From Castellaniella sp049671645 (lineage in GTDB: Bacteria; Pseudomonadota; Gammaproteobacteria; Burkholderiales; Burkholderiaceae_B), in the NCBI RefSeq assembly GCF_049671645.1, contig NZ_JBATVG010000023.1:257973-321972 (forward strand): a stretch of 64,000 nucleotides of DNA, given 5' to 3'. Position 1 is the first letter of the stretch; every line of letters starts with the position of its first letter. Under the pieces are notes generated by a model. The model worked only from the letters and a program-made list of their open reading frames with translations. It had not been told where the DNA came from and searched no databases. A program made the position numbers and the translations under genes. This document shows positions 27,953 through 36,472 of this stretch, in pieces.

Positions 27953-28933
27953 CTACTTCAGTTCGGCCTGAACCTGCTCGAACAGATCCTGACCCACGCT
28001 GGGGATGAACATCTTCCACACCGGCTGGACGCGTTCGCGCATGCGGTCGTGCTCGGCGTCGCTGACCTCGTTGATCTCCATGCCGTGCTTGGCCATGGTT
28101 TCCTTGGCGGATTGCGCCTGGGCGCGCGCCACCTGACGCTGGTAGGCACGGGCCTCGAGAGCGGAATCCTTCAGGATCTTCTGCTGATCGGGCGTGAGTT
28201 TGTCCCAGAAGGCCTTGGACACCAGCGGGATGAAGGCGCCGTAGCTATGGCGCGTGATGGACAGGTATTTCTGCACTTCGTAGAGCTTGAGCGCGGCGAT
28301 CACGGCGTTGGGCGTGCCCTGGCCGTCGATGGTGCGGGTTTCCAGCGCGGTATACAGTTCCGGCACCGCCAGCGGCACCGGATTGGCGCCCAGGGCCTTG
28401 ATGGTTTCCTGGGTAATCTTCGCCTGGATCGAACGGAACTTCAAGCCTTCGAAATCTTCGACCTTGGCGATCGGATGCTTGCTGTTGGTGGCGTTGAAGA
28501 ATCCGTTTTCCCAATAAGCCAGGCCCACCAGGCCATGCACGGGCAGGGTTTCCAGCAGCTTCTGGCCCACCGGGCCGTCCAGCACTTTTTCCGCCTGCTC
28601 GCTGTTCTTGAACAGGAAGGGAAAATCCAGGATTTCATAGGCCTTGACCATCCCCGTCAGGGTGGTGGTCTGAGGCACGGTGAACTCGATCGTGCCGCCC
28701 TGCAGGGCAGAAGTCACCTGCACGTCGTTGCCCAGCGCGCCGCTGTAATAGGGCTTGATGTTGATCTCGCCCTGGCTCTTGGCCTTGACCAGTTCGACGA
28801 ACTTGGCCACGCCCTGGCCCTGGTGGGATTTTTCCGGCAGGGTGACGGCGAACTTCGCGGTGACGGCCGCCCAGGCGGAGCCGGACAGTGTCGCGGCCAG
28901 CAGGCCGACAAGCAGGGTGGTGCGGATTTTCAT
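27953..28933 (-). CDS. TRAP transporter substrate-binding protein (DctP type), homogentisate operon
   Basis: The 326-residue periplasmic protein has a Sec signal peptide (M-K-I-R-T-T-L-L-V-G-L-L..., cleavage after S-A-W-A near residue 22). The DctP fold follows, with P-E-K-S-H-Q-G-Q-G, F-P-F-L-F, G-L-A-Y-W-E-N-G-F and L-K-F-R-S-I-Q-A; the last arginine normally holds the substrate carboxylate. An AAGGAGA site precedes the ATG. It is cotranscribed with dctQ, dctM and the homogentisate enzymes, so a carboxylated aromatic or tyrosine-pathway acid is the likely ligand. This is inference from context. Confidence 0.9.
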   Translation of the reverse strand: MKIRTTLLVGLLAATLSGSAWAAVTAKFAVTLPEKSHQGQGVAKFVELVKAKSQGEINIKPYYSGALGNDVQVTSALQGGTIEFTVPQTTTLTGMVKAYEILDFPFLFKNSEQAEKVLDGPVGQKLLETLPVHGLVGLAYWENGFFNATNSKHPIAKVEDFEGLKFRSIQAKITQETIKALGANPVPLAVPELYTALETRTIDGQGTPNAVIAALKLYEVQKYLSITRHSYGAFIPLVSKAFWDKLTPDQQKILKDSALEARAYQRQVARAQAQSAKETMAKHGMEINEVSDAEHDRMRERVQPVWKMFIPSVGQDLFEQVQAELK

Positions 28934-28973
28934 GGAATGTCTCCTTGGGTGGAATCGGACGGGGCGCCGGGCG

Positions 28974-30251
28974 CTAGCGCCACCATTGGGCGGGCACGGT
29001 CACCAATTCGGGGAACAGGATCAAGGCGATCAACAGCGAAACCAAAGCGAGCAGGAACGGGCCGATGCCGCGCGTGGCCTGGGCCATGGACACCTTGCCC
29101 ACGGAACTGACGACGTTCAGCACCACGCCCACGGGCGGGGTGATCATGCCGATCGAACAGTTCATGATGAAGATCACGCCGAAATAAACCGGATCGATGT
29201 CCGCCGCCTGGATGATGGGCATGAACACCGGGGTGAAGATCAGCACGATGGGAATGAAATCCAGCACCATTCCGGCGAAGAACACCACCACCATCATGGC
29301 CGACACCAGGACCAGCGGGTGGTCCGACAACGCGCTCAACCAGCCGCCCACCTGGCCGGAAATGTCGGTGATGGTGATCATGTAGGACGCGACCATCGCC
29401 AGCGCGGCCAGCAGCAGCACGACCGAAGTCGTCTGCGCCGCGGACAGCAGGCATTCGTAGACTTTGCGCCAACTCAGTTCCCGGTACACCGCCACACCGA
29501 CGAACAGCGCATAGGCCGCCGCGACCACGGCGGATTCAGTCGGGGTGAAGATGCCGAAACGCAGGCCGCCGATGATGATGACCGGCAGCATCAGCGCCCA
29601 GCCGCCCTGCCCCAGCAAACGCAGACGCTGTCCCCAGGGCACCCGGGGCGTCAGCGCCGCTTTCTGCCGCCGGGCGACAAACCACCAGGCCACGGTCAGG
29701 AACAGCCCCATCAGGACGCCGGGCACGATCCCGGCCAGGAACAGACGGGTGATCGACACATTGGCCACCACGCCGAAGATCAGGAAGCCGATCGACGGCG
29801 GGATGACCGGCGCGATGATGCCGCTGGCGGCCATCAGGCCGCAGGCGCGCGCGGGATCGTAGCCGGCCTGGCGCATCATGGGCACCAGGATCGCCGCCAG
29901 CGCCGCCGTGTCCGCCACGGCGGACCCCGACAGGCTGGCAAGCAGGATGCCGGCGCAGATCGCCACATAGCCCAGGCCGCCGCGCAAATGGCCGACGAAG
30001 GCGCTGGCCATGTCGACGATCCGCTTGGACAGCCCGCCCGCGTTCATGAATTCGCCCGCCAGGATGAAGAACGGCACCGCCATCAATACGAAGTTGTCGG
30101 CCCCGGCGATGGCGTTCTGCACCACGATCTGGGCGTCGAACTGCCCGGTCAGCAGCATCAGCGCCACTCCGGCGAACATCAGGGCGAAGGCGATCGGCAG
30201 ACCCAGTGCGATCAAGCCCAGCAAGGAGCCAAGGAAGACGAAGGCGGTCAT
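28974..30251 (-). CDS. TRAP transporter large permease (DctM type)
   Basis: This is the 425-residue DctM/SiaM-like subunit with about twelve membrane segments. It shows the usual F-N-A-G-G-L motif (here F-M-N-A-G-G-L-S-K-R), G-S-A-V-A-D-T-A-A, and I-P-P-S-I-G-F near the middle, plus P-P-V-G-V-V-L-N in the second half. It couples Na+ gradient to solute uptake with the small subunit and the binding protein. Its ATG overlaps the dctQ stop as ATGA, and GGGAG precedes it, so translation is coupled. Confidence 0.94.
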   Translation of the reverse strand: MTAFVFLGSLLGLIALGLPIAFALMFAGVALMLLTGQFDAQIVVQNAIAGADNFVLMAVPFFILAGEFMNAGGLSKRIVDMASAFVGHLRGGLGYVAICAGILLASLSGSAVADTAALAAILVPMMRQAGYDPARACGLMAASGIIAPVIPPSIGFLIFGVVANVSITRLFLAGIVPGVLMGLFLTVAWWFVARRQKAALTPRVPWGQRLRLLGQGGWALMLPVIIIGGLRFGIFTPTESAVVAAAYALFVGVAVYRELSWRKVYECLLSAAQTTSVVLLLAALAMVASYMITITDISGQVGGWLSALSDHPLVLVSAMMVVVFFAGMVLDFIPIVLIFTPVFMPIIQAADIDPVYFGVIFIMNCSIGMITPPVGVVLNVVSSVGKVSMAQATRGIGPFLLALVSLLIALILFPELVTVPAQWWR

Positions 30252-30952
30252 CGGCGATCTCCCTTCGAGCCGCCGGCCTCGCGGCCTGCATGCCGTTCGG
30301 ATTCGTCAGGCGTGGGATAGTCCGCAGGGACTATCCCGCGTCCGGTCTCGCCCACCTCGCGGCCTGCATGCCGCTCGGATTCGTCAGGCGCGAGATAGTC
30401 CGCAGGGACTATCCCGCGTCCGGTCTCATCCATACGTTCAGCGAGGTCTTCGATGCGGTCGGCCAGGTCCTCCGTCAAGCCGTCGTCGATACCGGCCAGC
30501 GCCCGGCGGATGTTGTTGCACACCGGGAAGATCAGCGCCACCCCGAACACCAGCGCCGCCCCGTACAGCCAGGCGTAGGAAATGCCCAGGACCGGGTAGA
30601 CGTTGCCCAGGTTGATCAGGGTCTGGCGCCAGCCGCCGACGATGAAGATCCCGCAGCCGGCCAGGATCAACATGCCGGTGAAGACCACCAGCGCCCTGCG
30701 CACACGGGGGCCGACGGCGCGCTGCAGCGTGTCGAATCCGATATGGATGCGCCGCGCCGAAGCCAGGACCGCGCCCATGAAGATCAGCCAGACGAACAGC
30801 AGGCGCGACAGTTCTTCCGAAATGGCGATACCCGAATTGAATGCGTAGCGCAGCACGACGTTGCCGAAGACCAGAATGCCCATGATCGCCAGGCAGGCGA
30901 CGATCAGGACTTCGAAGCTCCTGGCGATCAGGCGGGCGGCAGGGCGCATCAT
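30248..30952 (-). CDS. TRAP transporter small permease (DctQ type) with repeat-derived C-terminus
   Basis: The first 165-175 residues form a normal four-helix DctQ protein with F-G-N-V-V-L-R-Y near residue 32 and E-E-L-S-R-L-L-F-V-W near residue 48. The remaining part (to residue 234) contains a near-perfect 26-residue duplication beginning E-T-G-R-G-I-V-P-A-D-Y and ending H-A-G-R-E-V/A-G. This is encoded exactly by two in-frame copies of the 55-bp hairpin repeat plus linker. The stop then overlaps dctM. The start is taken at 30952 (a double ATG); a longer frame to 31033 has no family support. The tail is charged and probably cytoplasmic or disordered. Confidence 0.88.
   Translation of the reverse strand: MMRPAARLIARSFEVLIVACLAIMGILVFGNVVLRYAFNSGIAISEELSRLLFVWLIFMGAVLASARRIHIGFDTLQRAVGPRVRRALVVFTGMLILAGCGIFIVGGWRQTLINLGNVYPVLGISYAWLYGAALVFGVALIFPVCNNIRRALAGIDDGLTEDLADRIEDLAERMDETGRGIVPADYLAPDESERHAGREVGETGRGIVPADYPTPDESERHAGREAGGSKGDRR
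30281..30413 (-). repeat. Two 55-bp double-hairpin repeats (type B) inside dctQ
   Basis: Units at 30281-30335 and 30359-30413 read on the minus strand. Each has hairpin GATAGTCC/GGACTATC with loop CTGC, the shared core GCCTGA-x-G-x-ATCC, and the end GCATGCAGGCCGC. Unit length (55) equals that of the array at 15.1-15.4 kb. The 30281 unit matches unit A1 at 41 of 55 positions, and three stem pairs are swapped in a compensatory way. The linker (23 bp) again holds GGTGG and CCGG. Both copies are translated in frame as the end of the TRAP small subunit. Confidence 0.92.
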
Positions 30953-31029
30953 CGGTATGCACCGCGCGAGGTAGCGGACATCATGTTTGTCTCCGGTCCG
31001 GATGTGGATGTCTGCGGGACGGCCCCCGA

Positions 31030-31048
31030 GCATCCTTGTGATGGATGC
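31030..31048. promoter_or_regulatory. Inverted repeat in the TRAP/LysR divergent promoter
   Basis: GCATCC (31030-31035) and GGATGC (31043-31048) are perfect inverted arms with a seven-base spacer, in the 162-base gap between divergent dctQ and the LysR gene at 31115. LysR regulators usually bind such imperfect dyads and control the divergent operon. The A/T-rich run at 31070-31112 next to the LysR start is the likelier promoter core. Confidence 0.4.
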
Positions 31049-31114
31049 CCCATTAGACGGAGTTTCCAGATATCATACAAACAGTTTTTATTCATCGATT
31101 CATAGGATTATCCG

Positions 31115-32017
31115 ATGGAAGTCACGCTCCGCCAGTTGCGCGCCTTCGCGGCGCTGGCCCGCACCGGAGGCTTTACACGGGCAGCCGAATCCTTGCATAT
31201 CACCCAATCGGCCCTCAGCGGCCTGATCAAGGAACTGGAATCCCAATTGGGCGTCCGGCTGGTGGATCGCAGCACACGACGCATCCAGCTCTCGGAAGTC
31301 GGCCGCGAGTTCCATCCCGTCGCCACGCGGGTGCTCCGCGACCTGGATGGCGCGCTGGACAACATCGATAATCTCAAACGCCTGCGCCGCGGCATCGTCC
31401 GGGTTGCTGCCCCCCAGCTCATGGCCAGCACCCTGATCCCTGAAGTCATTGCGGGCTTTCGCCGCGCGCATCCCCACATCCAGGTCCATCTGCTGGACTG
31501 CGCCGTGGAACACGCCATCACCCAGGCGGTGCGCGGCGAAGTCGATATCAGCATCGGCCCCCATCGCGAGGGCCTGTCCGATGTCGCGGCCGATCCGCTG
31601 TTCGACCTGCCGTTCATGGCCGTCTTTCCCGCCGGCCACCCGCTGGAATCCCTGAAGCAGGTCGGCTGGACGGACCTGATGCGCCACCCGCTGATCGTGC
31701 TGCATGGGCAGTTCACCGATCAGCTCGCCATGGATCTCCACCGGCTGTCCTCCACGCAACCGGTGCGCCCCAGCCACGAAGTCACCTTCATGAGCACCGC
31801 CTTGAGCATGGTCAACGCCGGCCTGGGTGTGACCGCCTGCCTGCCGTATGCCCAGCGCCTGGTGGACCTCTACGGGCTACGGGCGCGGCCGCTGCATGCC
31901 CCCCAGATCCGTCGGAAATTTTTCATCTACAGCCGCCAGCACACGAGCCTGCCGCCTGCGGCCGAAGCCTTCGTGCGCTATCTGCACGAATATGTGGAGG
32001 AACGGAACTGGGGGTGA
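31115..32017 (+). CDS. LysR-family regulator, likely controlling the homogentisate/TRAP operon
   Basis: The 300-residue protein has the N-terminal LysR HTH (F-T-R-A-A-E-S-L-H-I-T-Q-S-A-L-S, residues 20-35) and an effector-binding domain with R-V-A-A-P-Q-L near residue 94. It also has the family's late G-L-G-V-T-A-C-L-P segment. It is divergent from the dctQMP-fah-maiA-hmgA run, the standard layout for a pathway-specific LysR activator. Its inducer would then be homogentisate or a precursor, by inference only. Confidence 0.9.
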   Translation: MEVTLRQLRAFAALARTGGFTRAAESLHITQSALSGLIKELESQLGVRLVDRSTRRIQLSEVGREFHPVATRVLRDLDGALDNIDNLKRLRRGIVRVAAPQLMASTLIPEVIAGFRRAHPHIQVHLLDCAVEHAITQAVRGEVDISIGPHREGLSDVAADPLFDLPFMAVFPAGHPLESLKQVGWTDLMRHPLIVLHGQFTDQLAMDLHRLSSTQPVRPSHEVTFMSTALSMVNAGLGVTACLPYAQRLVDLYGLRARPLHAPQIRRKFFIYSRQHTSLPPAAEAFVRYLHEYVEERNWG

Positions 32018-32050
32018 GTCCCCCCGATTCCGCTCACCCGAAGCCCATCG

Positions 32051-32872
32051 TCAGGCCCGGCTGAACTCGATTTCCCCCTGATGCGCCAGTGTGCCGTCCT
32101 GTTCCGCCCACAGCTGCGCGGTCTGGCCGTCCTGAAGGCGGCCGCCCACCTGGAAGGCGCGCGGCGCAATCAGCGGGCGCAGGCCCCGGTAGGACAGCGA
32201 TTGCACCGCCAGGTCGGGATGAGCCCGGGTGAACGCCCGCGTCATCAGCGTGGCGATCAGGGGGCCGTGGACCACCAGACCAGGATAGCCTTCGACCTCG
32301 CGCACGTAGCGGTCGTCGTAATGGATGCGGTGTCCATTGAAGGTGACGGCTGAATAGCGGAACAGCCGCACGGGGTCCGGCGTCACGGTCTGCGTCCATT
32401 GCGCATCCGGCGCGGGCTTGACGCCCTGCAACACCGGGGGCGATGGCTCGCGGTAGACGATATCCTGTTCCTCGGCGATGCAGAGCGCCCCATCCTGGGT
32501 ATAGCGATGCTCGACCGTCATGAACTGCAGGCGGCCGCTGCGCCCCGTCTTTTCGACGATGTCCGCAATCCTGGAGTCCCGCCGGGCAGGCCGCCCCACC
32601 ACCAGCGGCGCATGAAACCGGATGCGCCCCCCCGCCCACATGCGGCTGAAGTCCCCCGCCGGCGGCAGGAAGGCATCCTGTTGCGGATGGCCGTCGCGCC
32701 CCAGACGGGCATAGGCCTCACCGCGCACGAAGAACGCCCAATGCCACAGCAAAGGCAAGGCGCCCGACGGGTCCAGCGGTTCGTCCAGGCTCAACGCGAC
32801 TCGCTGCGCATGGCCGGGGTCCAGATTGTCATCGCAGGTTTCCGCGCGGCCGATCCAGGACGAGAAATCCAT
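32051..32872 (-). CDS. HTD2/MaoC-like acyl-CoA hydratase (mesaconyl-CoA hydratase-like)
   Basis: The 273-residue protein is a double hot-dog hydratase. The N-terminal half has L-L-W-H-W-A-F-F and M-W-A-G-G-R-I-R-F; the C-terminal half has the catalytic-type F-N-G-H-R-I-H-Y-D-D-R-Y with G-L-V-V-H-G-P-L. This is the FAS1/HTD2-like group that includes mesaconyl-C4-CoA hydratase. The ATG at 32872 has TTGGAG nine bases upstream; an earlier TTG lies within that ribosome site. It is the last gene of the minus-strand cluster with CaiB and acyl-CoA dehydrogenase, consistent with hydrating the unsaturated CoA ester they make. Confidence 0.82.
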   Translation of the reverse strand: MDFSSWIGRAETCDDNLDPGHAQRVALSLDEPLDPSGALPLLWHWAFFVRGEAYARLGRDGHPQQDAFLPPAGDFSRMWAGGRIRFHAPLVVGRPARRDSRIADIVEKTGRSGRLQFMTVEHRYTQDGALCIAEEQDIVYREPSPPVLQGVKPAPDAQWTQTVTPDPVRLFRYSAVTFNGHRIHYDDRYVREVEGYPGLVVHGPLIATLMTRAFTRAHPDLAVQSLSYRGLRPLIAPRAFQVGGRLQDGQTAQLWAEQDGTLAHQGEIEFSRA

Positions 32873-32937
32873 AATCCGATGCTCCAAAAAAAATGCAGCC
32901 TGCCGGGGATGCCCGGATCAGGCTGCTTTCACGAGGT

Positions 32938-33945
32938 TCAGCTCTTGTTCGACGCCAGGGCGGCATCGATCAGATCCTTGCCGATACCGCCCTGGAATTT
33001 CTCCCAGACCGGATGCATGGCCGCGCGCCAGGCCGCCACGTCTTCCTTGGACAGGGTCTGGATCTTCGCGGCGCCCGCATCGGCAATGCGCTTGCGATCG
33101 CGTTCGTTGATGTCGGCCGCCAGCTTGTTGGCGTATTCCGTGGCGCCCGCCATGGCTTTGCTCAGGCCCGCCTGCACGTCCTTGGGCAAGCCGTCCCACC
33201 AGCCGGCATTGGCGATCACCATGTAATCGATGTCGCCATGGTTGGTGACGGCGATGGTCTTCTGCACTTCATGCAGTTTCTGGGTGTAGATGTTGGACCA
33301 GGTGTTTTCCTGGCCATCCACCACGCCCGTCTGCAGCGCCTGATAGACCTCGGAGAAGGCCAGTTTCTGGGGGTTGGCCCCCAGTTGACGGAACTGGGCC
33401 TCCAGCACGTCGGAGGCCTGGATGCGGAACTTCAGGCCCTTGATGTCTTCCGGGCGGGTGAGCTTGTCCTTGTTGGTGGACAACTGCTTCATGCCGTTGT
33501 GCCAGTAGGCCAGACCCTTGATGCCCTTGGACGTCATGGAGTCCAGCAGGCCCTGGCCTGCGGGGCTGGCCTGGAAGCGGTCCACGGCATCCATGTCGTC
33601 GAACAGGAAAGGCAGATCGAAGACCTGCAGCTTCTTGGTGTAGCGGTCGAACTTGGACAGCGACGGCGCGATGAGCTGCACGTCGCCCAGCAACAGGGCT
33701 TCCATTTCCTTGCCGTCGCCGAACAACTGCGAATTGGGGAAGACCTGGACCTCGACCTTGCCCGGCAGCGCGGCTTCGGCGAGTTCCTTGAACTTCAGCG
33801 CCCCCTGGCCCTTGGGGGCCGTCGCCGCCACCACGTGGCTGAACTTGATGACGATGGGAGCGGCCTGGACGGCCGTGGCCGCCAGACTGGCGGACAGCGT
33901 GATGCCCAGGGCCAGCGCCAGGCGGGTCAATGTGCGGGATTGCAT
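32938..33945 (-). CDS. TRAP transporter substrate-binding protein (DctP type), orphan
   Basis: The 335-residue periplasmic binding protein has a signal peptide (cleavage near A-V-Q-A-A-P, residue 29). Its DctP core shows F-S-H-V-V, F-P-N-S-Q-L-F-G-D, D-L-P-F-L-F-D-D, G-L-K-F-R-I-Q-A with the carboxylate-binding Arg, and D-G-Q-E-N-T-W-S-N. Unlike the one at 27953, it has no permease genes beside it, so it must use membrane subunits encoded elsewhere or those at 28974-30952. The flanking hydratase and CoA-transferase genes suggest a dicarboxylic acid ligand. Confidence 0.9.
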   Translation of the reverse strand: MQSRTLTRLALALGITLSASLAATAVQAAPIVIKFSHVVAATAPKGQGALKFKELAEAALPGKVEVQVFPNSQLFGDGKEMEALLLGDVQLIAPSLSKFDRYTKKLQVFDLPFLFDDMDAVDRFQASPAGQGLLDSMTSKGIKGLAYWHNGMKQLSTNKDKLTRPEDIKGLKFRIQASDVLEAQFRQLGANPQKLAFSEVYQALQTGVVDGQENTWSNIYTQKLHEVQKTIAVTNHGDIDYMVIANAGWWDGLPKDVQAGLSKAMAGATEYANKLAADINERDRKRIADAGAAKIQTLSKEDVAAWRAAMHPVWEKFQGGIGKDLIDAALASNKS

Positions 33946-34059
33946 GGGTTTGTCTCCTTGAAGGTGATGTATCGGTCCGGGTCAGCCGCTGATCGTTCCG
34001 GCTGCCGGGCTCTGGTGTGGGGGTCCGGTGCGGCAAGGACCCGGTAGATCATCGGGGCC

Positions 34060-35211
34060 TCAGAGCGATGCGTCCGAGAGACCCAATTCCTGCAGGATGG
34101 CCTGGGTATGTTCGCCCAATGCCGGGATCGCGCCCATCCGGGTTTCTGCGGGGGTGCCGACGCCGGGCGGCAACAGCGCGGGCAGCACGCCCGCCGGGCT
34201 GTCGACCGTGGTCCACCGCCCCCGCGCCCGCAGCTGCGGGTGCGCCCACACATCCGCCATATCGTTCATCTGCGCATTGGCGATCTTGGCCTCGTCCAGA
34301 CGGGCGACGACCTGATCGATGCTGAGCGCGGCGAAGACGCCCAGAATCAGGGCGCGCAATTCGGCGCGAGCGTCCGAGCGCCGGGAATTGGTCGAAAAGC
34401 GCGGGTCGATCGCCAGATCCGGCTGCTGCAGGACCTTGTCGCAAAACACCTGCCATTCCCGTTCGTTCTGCAGTCCCAGCATCACGGTCTTGCCATCCCC
34501 CGCCGCGAACGGCCCATAGGGATAGATCGTGGCATGCGAGGCCCCGCTGCGGGCGGGCGGCGGGGCGCCGTCGAAGCCGTAGTACATGGGGTAGGACATC
34601 CATTCGGCCATGCTCTCCAGCATGGACACGTCGATGTGCCGGCCCTTGCCCGTCTTGCCGCGCTCGATCAGCGCCGCCAGGATGTTGGTGTAGGCATACA
34701 TGCCGGCCGCGATGTCGGCGATGGAGCAGCCCGCCTTGGCGGGCTCATCCGCAGACCCGGTGACCGACAGGAAACCGGATTCGCTCTGGATCAGCAGATC
34801 GTAGGCTTTCTTGTCGCGATAGGGGCCGTCATTGCCGTAGCCGGAAATATCGCACACGATCAGGCGGGGAAAGCGTTCGCGCAGAGCCTCGAAGGACAGG
34901 CCCAGGCGAGCGGCCGCCCCCGGCGCCAGGTTCTGCACCAGCACGTCGGCCTTTTCCAGCAGGCGTTCGATGACGTCCGCCGCAGCCGGCTGCTTGACGT
35001 CCAGCGCCAGGCTTTCCTTGGACCGGTTCACCCAGACGAAATGGGACGACAGGCCGCGCACCCGCTCGTCGTAGCCGCGCGCGAAATCCCCCGCGCCCGG
35101 CCGTTCGATCTTGATGACCCGGGCGCCCAGATCCGCCAGCTGGCGCGTGCAAAACGGCGCGGCAATGGCATGTTCCAGGGTGATGACCGTGATGTCCTGC
35201 AAAGGCAGCAT
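34060..35211 (-). CDS. CaiB/BaiF family III CoA-transferase
   Basis: This 383-residue enzyme moves CoA between carboxylic acids. The family-III catalytic Asp is D138 in K-A-Y-D-L-L-I-Q-S-E-S-G. Other marks are L-A-D-L-G-A-R-V-I-K-I-E-R-P-G near residue 25, the N-R-S-K-E-S-L-A-L-D segment and Q-N-L-A-P-G. The start at 35211 follows an AGAGGA site; the longer frame would overlap the acyl-CoA dehydrogenase. It begins ten bases after that gene and belongs to the same operon, probably activating the imported acid from succinyl- or acetyl-CoA. Confidence 0.92.
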   Translation of the reverse strand: MLPLQDITVITLEHAIAAPFCTRQLADLGARVIKIERPGAGDFARGYDERVRGLSSHFVWVNRSKESLALDVKQPAAADVIERLLEKADVLVQNLAPGAAARLGLSFEALRERFPRLIVCDISGYGNDGPYRDKKAYDLLIQSESGFLSVTGSADEPAKAGCSIADIAAGMYAYTNILAALIERGKTGKGRHIDVSMLESMAEWMSYPMYYGFDGAPPPARSGASHATIYPYGPFAAGDGKTVMLGLQNEREWQVFCDKVLQQPDLAIDPRFSTNSRRSDARAELRALILGVFAALSIDQVVARLDEAKIANAQMNDMADVWAHPQLRARGRWTTVDSPAGVLPALLPPGVGTPAETRMGAIPALGEHTQAILQELGLSDASL

Positions 35212-35221
35212 GATGTCCTCT

Positions 35222-36382
35222 TCAGAATGAACGCGGCATGCCCAGCACGTGCTGGCCGACATACGACAGGATCAGGTTGGTGGAAATCGGCGCCACCTGG
35301 TACAGGCGGGTTTCGCGGAACTTGCGTTCGATGTCGTATTCGCAGGCGAAACCGAACCCGCCATGGGCCTGCAGGCAGGCATTGGCAGCTTCCCAGGACG
35401 CATCGGCCGCCAGCATCTTGGCCATGTTGGCCTGGGCGCCGCAATCCTGGTGCGCGTCGAACAGGGCGCAAGCCTGGTAGCGCATCAGGCTGGCGGCCTC
35501 GACGTTGACGTAGGCCTTGGCGATGGGGAACTGCACCCCCTGGTTCTGGCCGATCGGGCGGCCGAATACGACGCGCTCGCTGACGTATTTCTTCGCCCGA
35601 TCCACGAACCAGTAGCCGTCGCCGATGCATTCGGCCGCGATCAGCGTGCGTTCGGCGTTCAGGCCGTCCAGGATGTACTTGAAGCCCTGGCCTTCCTGGC
35701 CGATCAGGTTTTCCTCCGGAATTTCCAGGTCTTCGAAAAACAGTTCGTTGGTTTCGTGATTGACCATGTTCAGGATCGGCCGCACGCTCAGGCCATGGCC
35801 GATGGCGGATTTCAGGTCCACCATGAAGATCGACATGCCTTCCGATTTCTTGCGGACCTGATCCAGCGGCGTCGTGCGGGCCAGCAGGACCATCAGATCG
35901 GAATGCTGCACCCGGGAAATCCAGACCTTCTGCCCGTTGACCACATAGCGGCCGTCCTTCTTCACGGCCGTCGTCTTGATTTTCGTGGTGTCCGTGCCCG
36001 TCGTCGGCTCCGTGACCGCCATGGACTGCAGGCGCAGTTCACCGCTGGCGATCTTGGGCAGCCACTGCTGCTTTTGCGCGGACGAGCCGTGGCGCAGAAT
36101 CGTGCCCATGTTGTACATCTGCCCGTGGCAGGCGCCCGAATTGCCGCCCGCCCGGTTGATTTCTTCCATGATCACCGAGGCCTCGGTCAGTCCCAGGCCG
36201 GAACCGCCGTATTCCTCCGGAATCAAGGCCGCCAGCCAACCGGCCTGGGTCAGCGCATCGACGAATTCCGCCGGATACCCGCGCTGCTCGTCGACACGCC
36301 GGAAGTACTCATCGCCGAATTGCGCGCACAGATCGCGAATCGCATCGCGAATGTCCTGATGGTGTCCCGCAGCGTCCAACAT
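35222..36382 (-). CDS. Acyl-CoA dehydrogenase
   Basis: The 386-residue flavoenzyme has the full ACAD layout: helical N-domain, M-A-V-T-E-P-T-T-G-T-D and V-N-G-Q-K-V-W-I-S-R in the beta domain, then the helical C-domain with V-F-G-R-P-I-G-Q-N-Q and the H-G-G-F-G-F segment. The place where MCAD has its catalytic Glu (Y-Q-I-Y-E-G-T) reads Y-Q-V-A-P, with P365. A glutamate, E244, sits in G-L-N-A-E-R-T-L, where isovaleryl-CoA and long-chain dehydrogenases keep their base. A branched or dicarboxylic acyl-CoA is therefore favoured. It is translated just ahead of the CoA-transferase. Confidence 0.93.
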   Translation of the reverse strand: MLDAAGHHQDIRDAIRDLCAQFGDEYFRRVDEQRGYPAEFVDALTQAGWLAALIPEEYGGSGLGLTEASVIMEEINRAGGNSGACHGQMYNMGTILRHGSSAQKQQWLPKIASGELRLQSMAVTEPTTGTDTTKIKTTAVKKDGRYVVNGQKVWISRVQHSDLMVLLARTTPLDQVRKKSEGMSIFMVDLKSAIGHGLSVRPILNMVNHETNELFFEDLEIPEENLIGQEGQGFKYILDGLNAERTLIAAECIGDGYWFVDRAKKYVSERVVFGRPIGQNQGVQFPIAKAYVNVEAASLMRYQACALFDAHQDCGAQANMAKMLAADASWEAANACLQAHGGFGFACEYDIERKFRETRLYQVAPISTNLILSYVGQHVLGMPRSF

Positions 36383-36472
36383 GCACAGCCTCTATCGTGA
36401 ATAAGAAGGAGCAGGATGCAGGAATCGGCCCGGACAGGCAATTTTGTTTTGCCAAACAAGGCCTTTTGGAGA

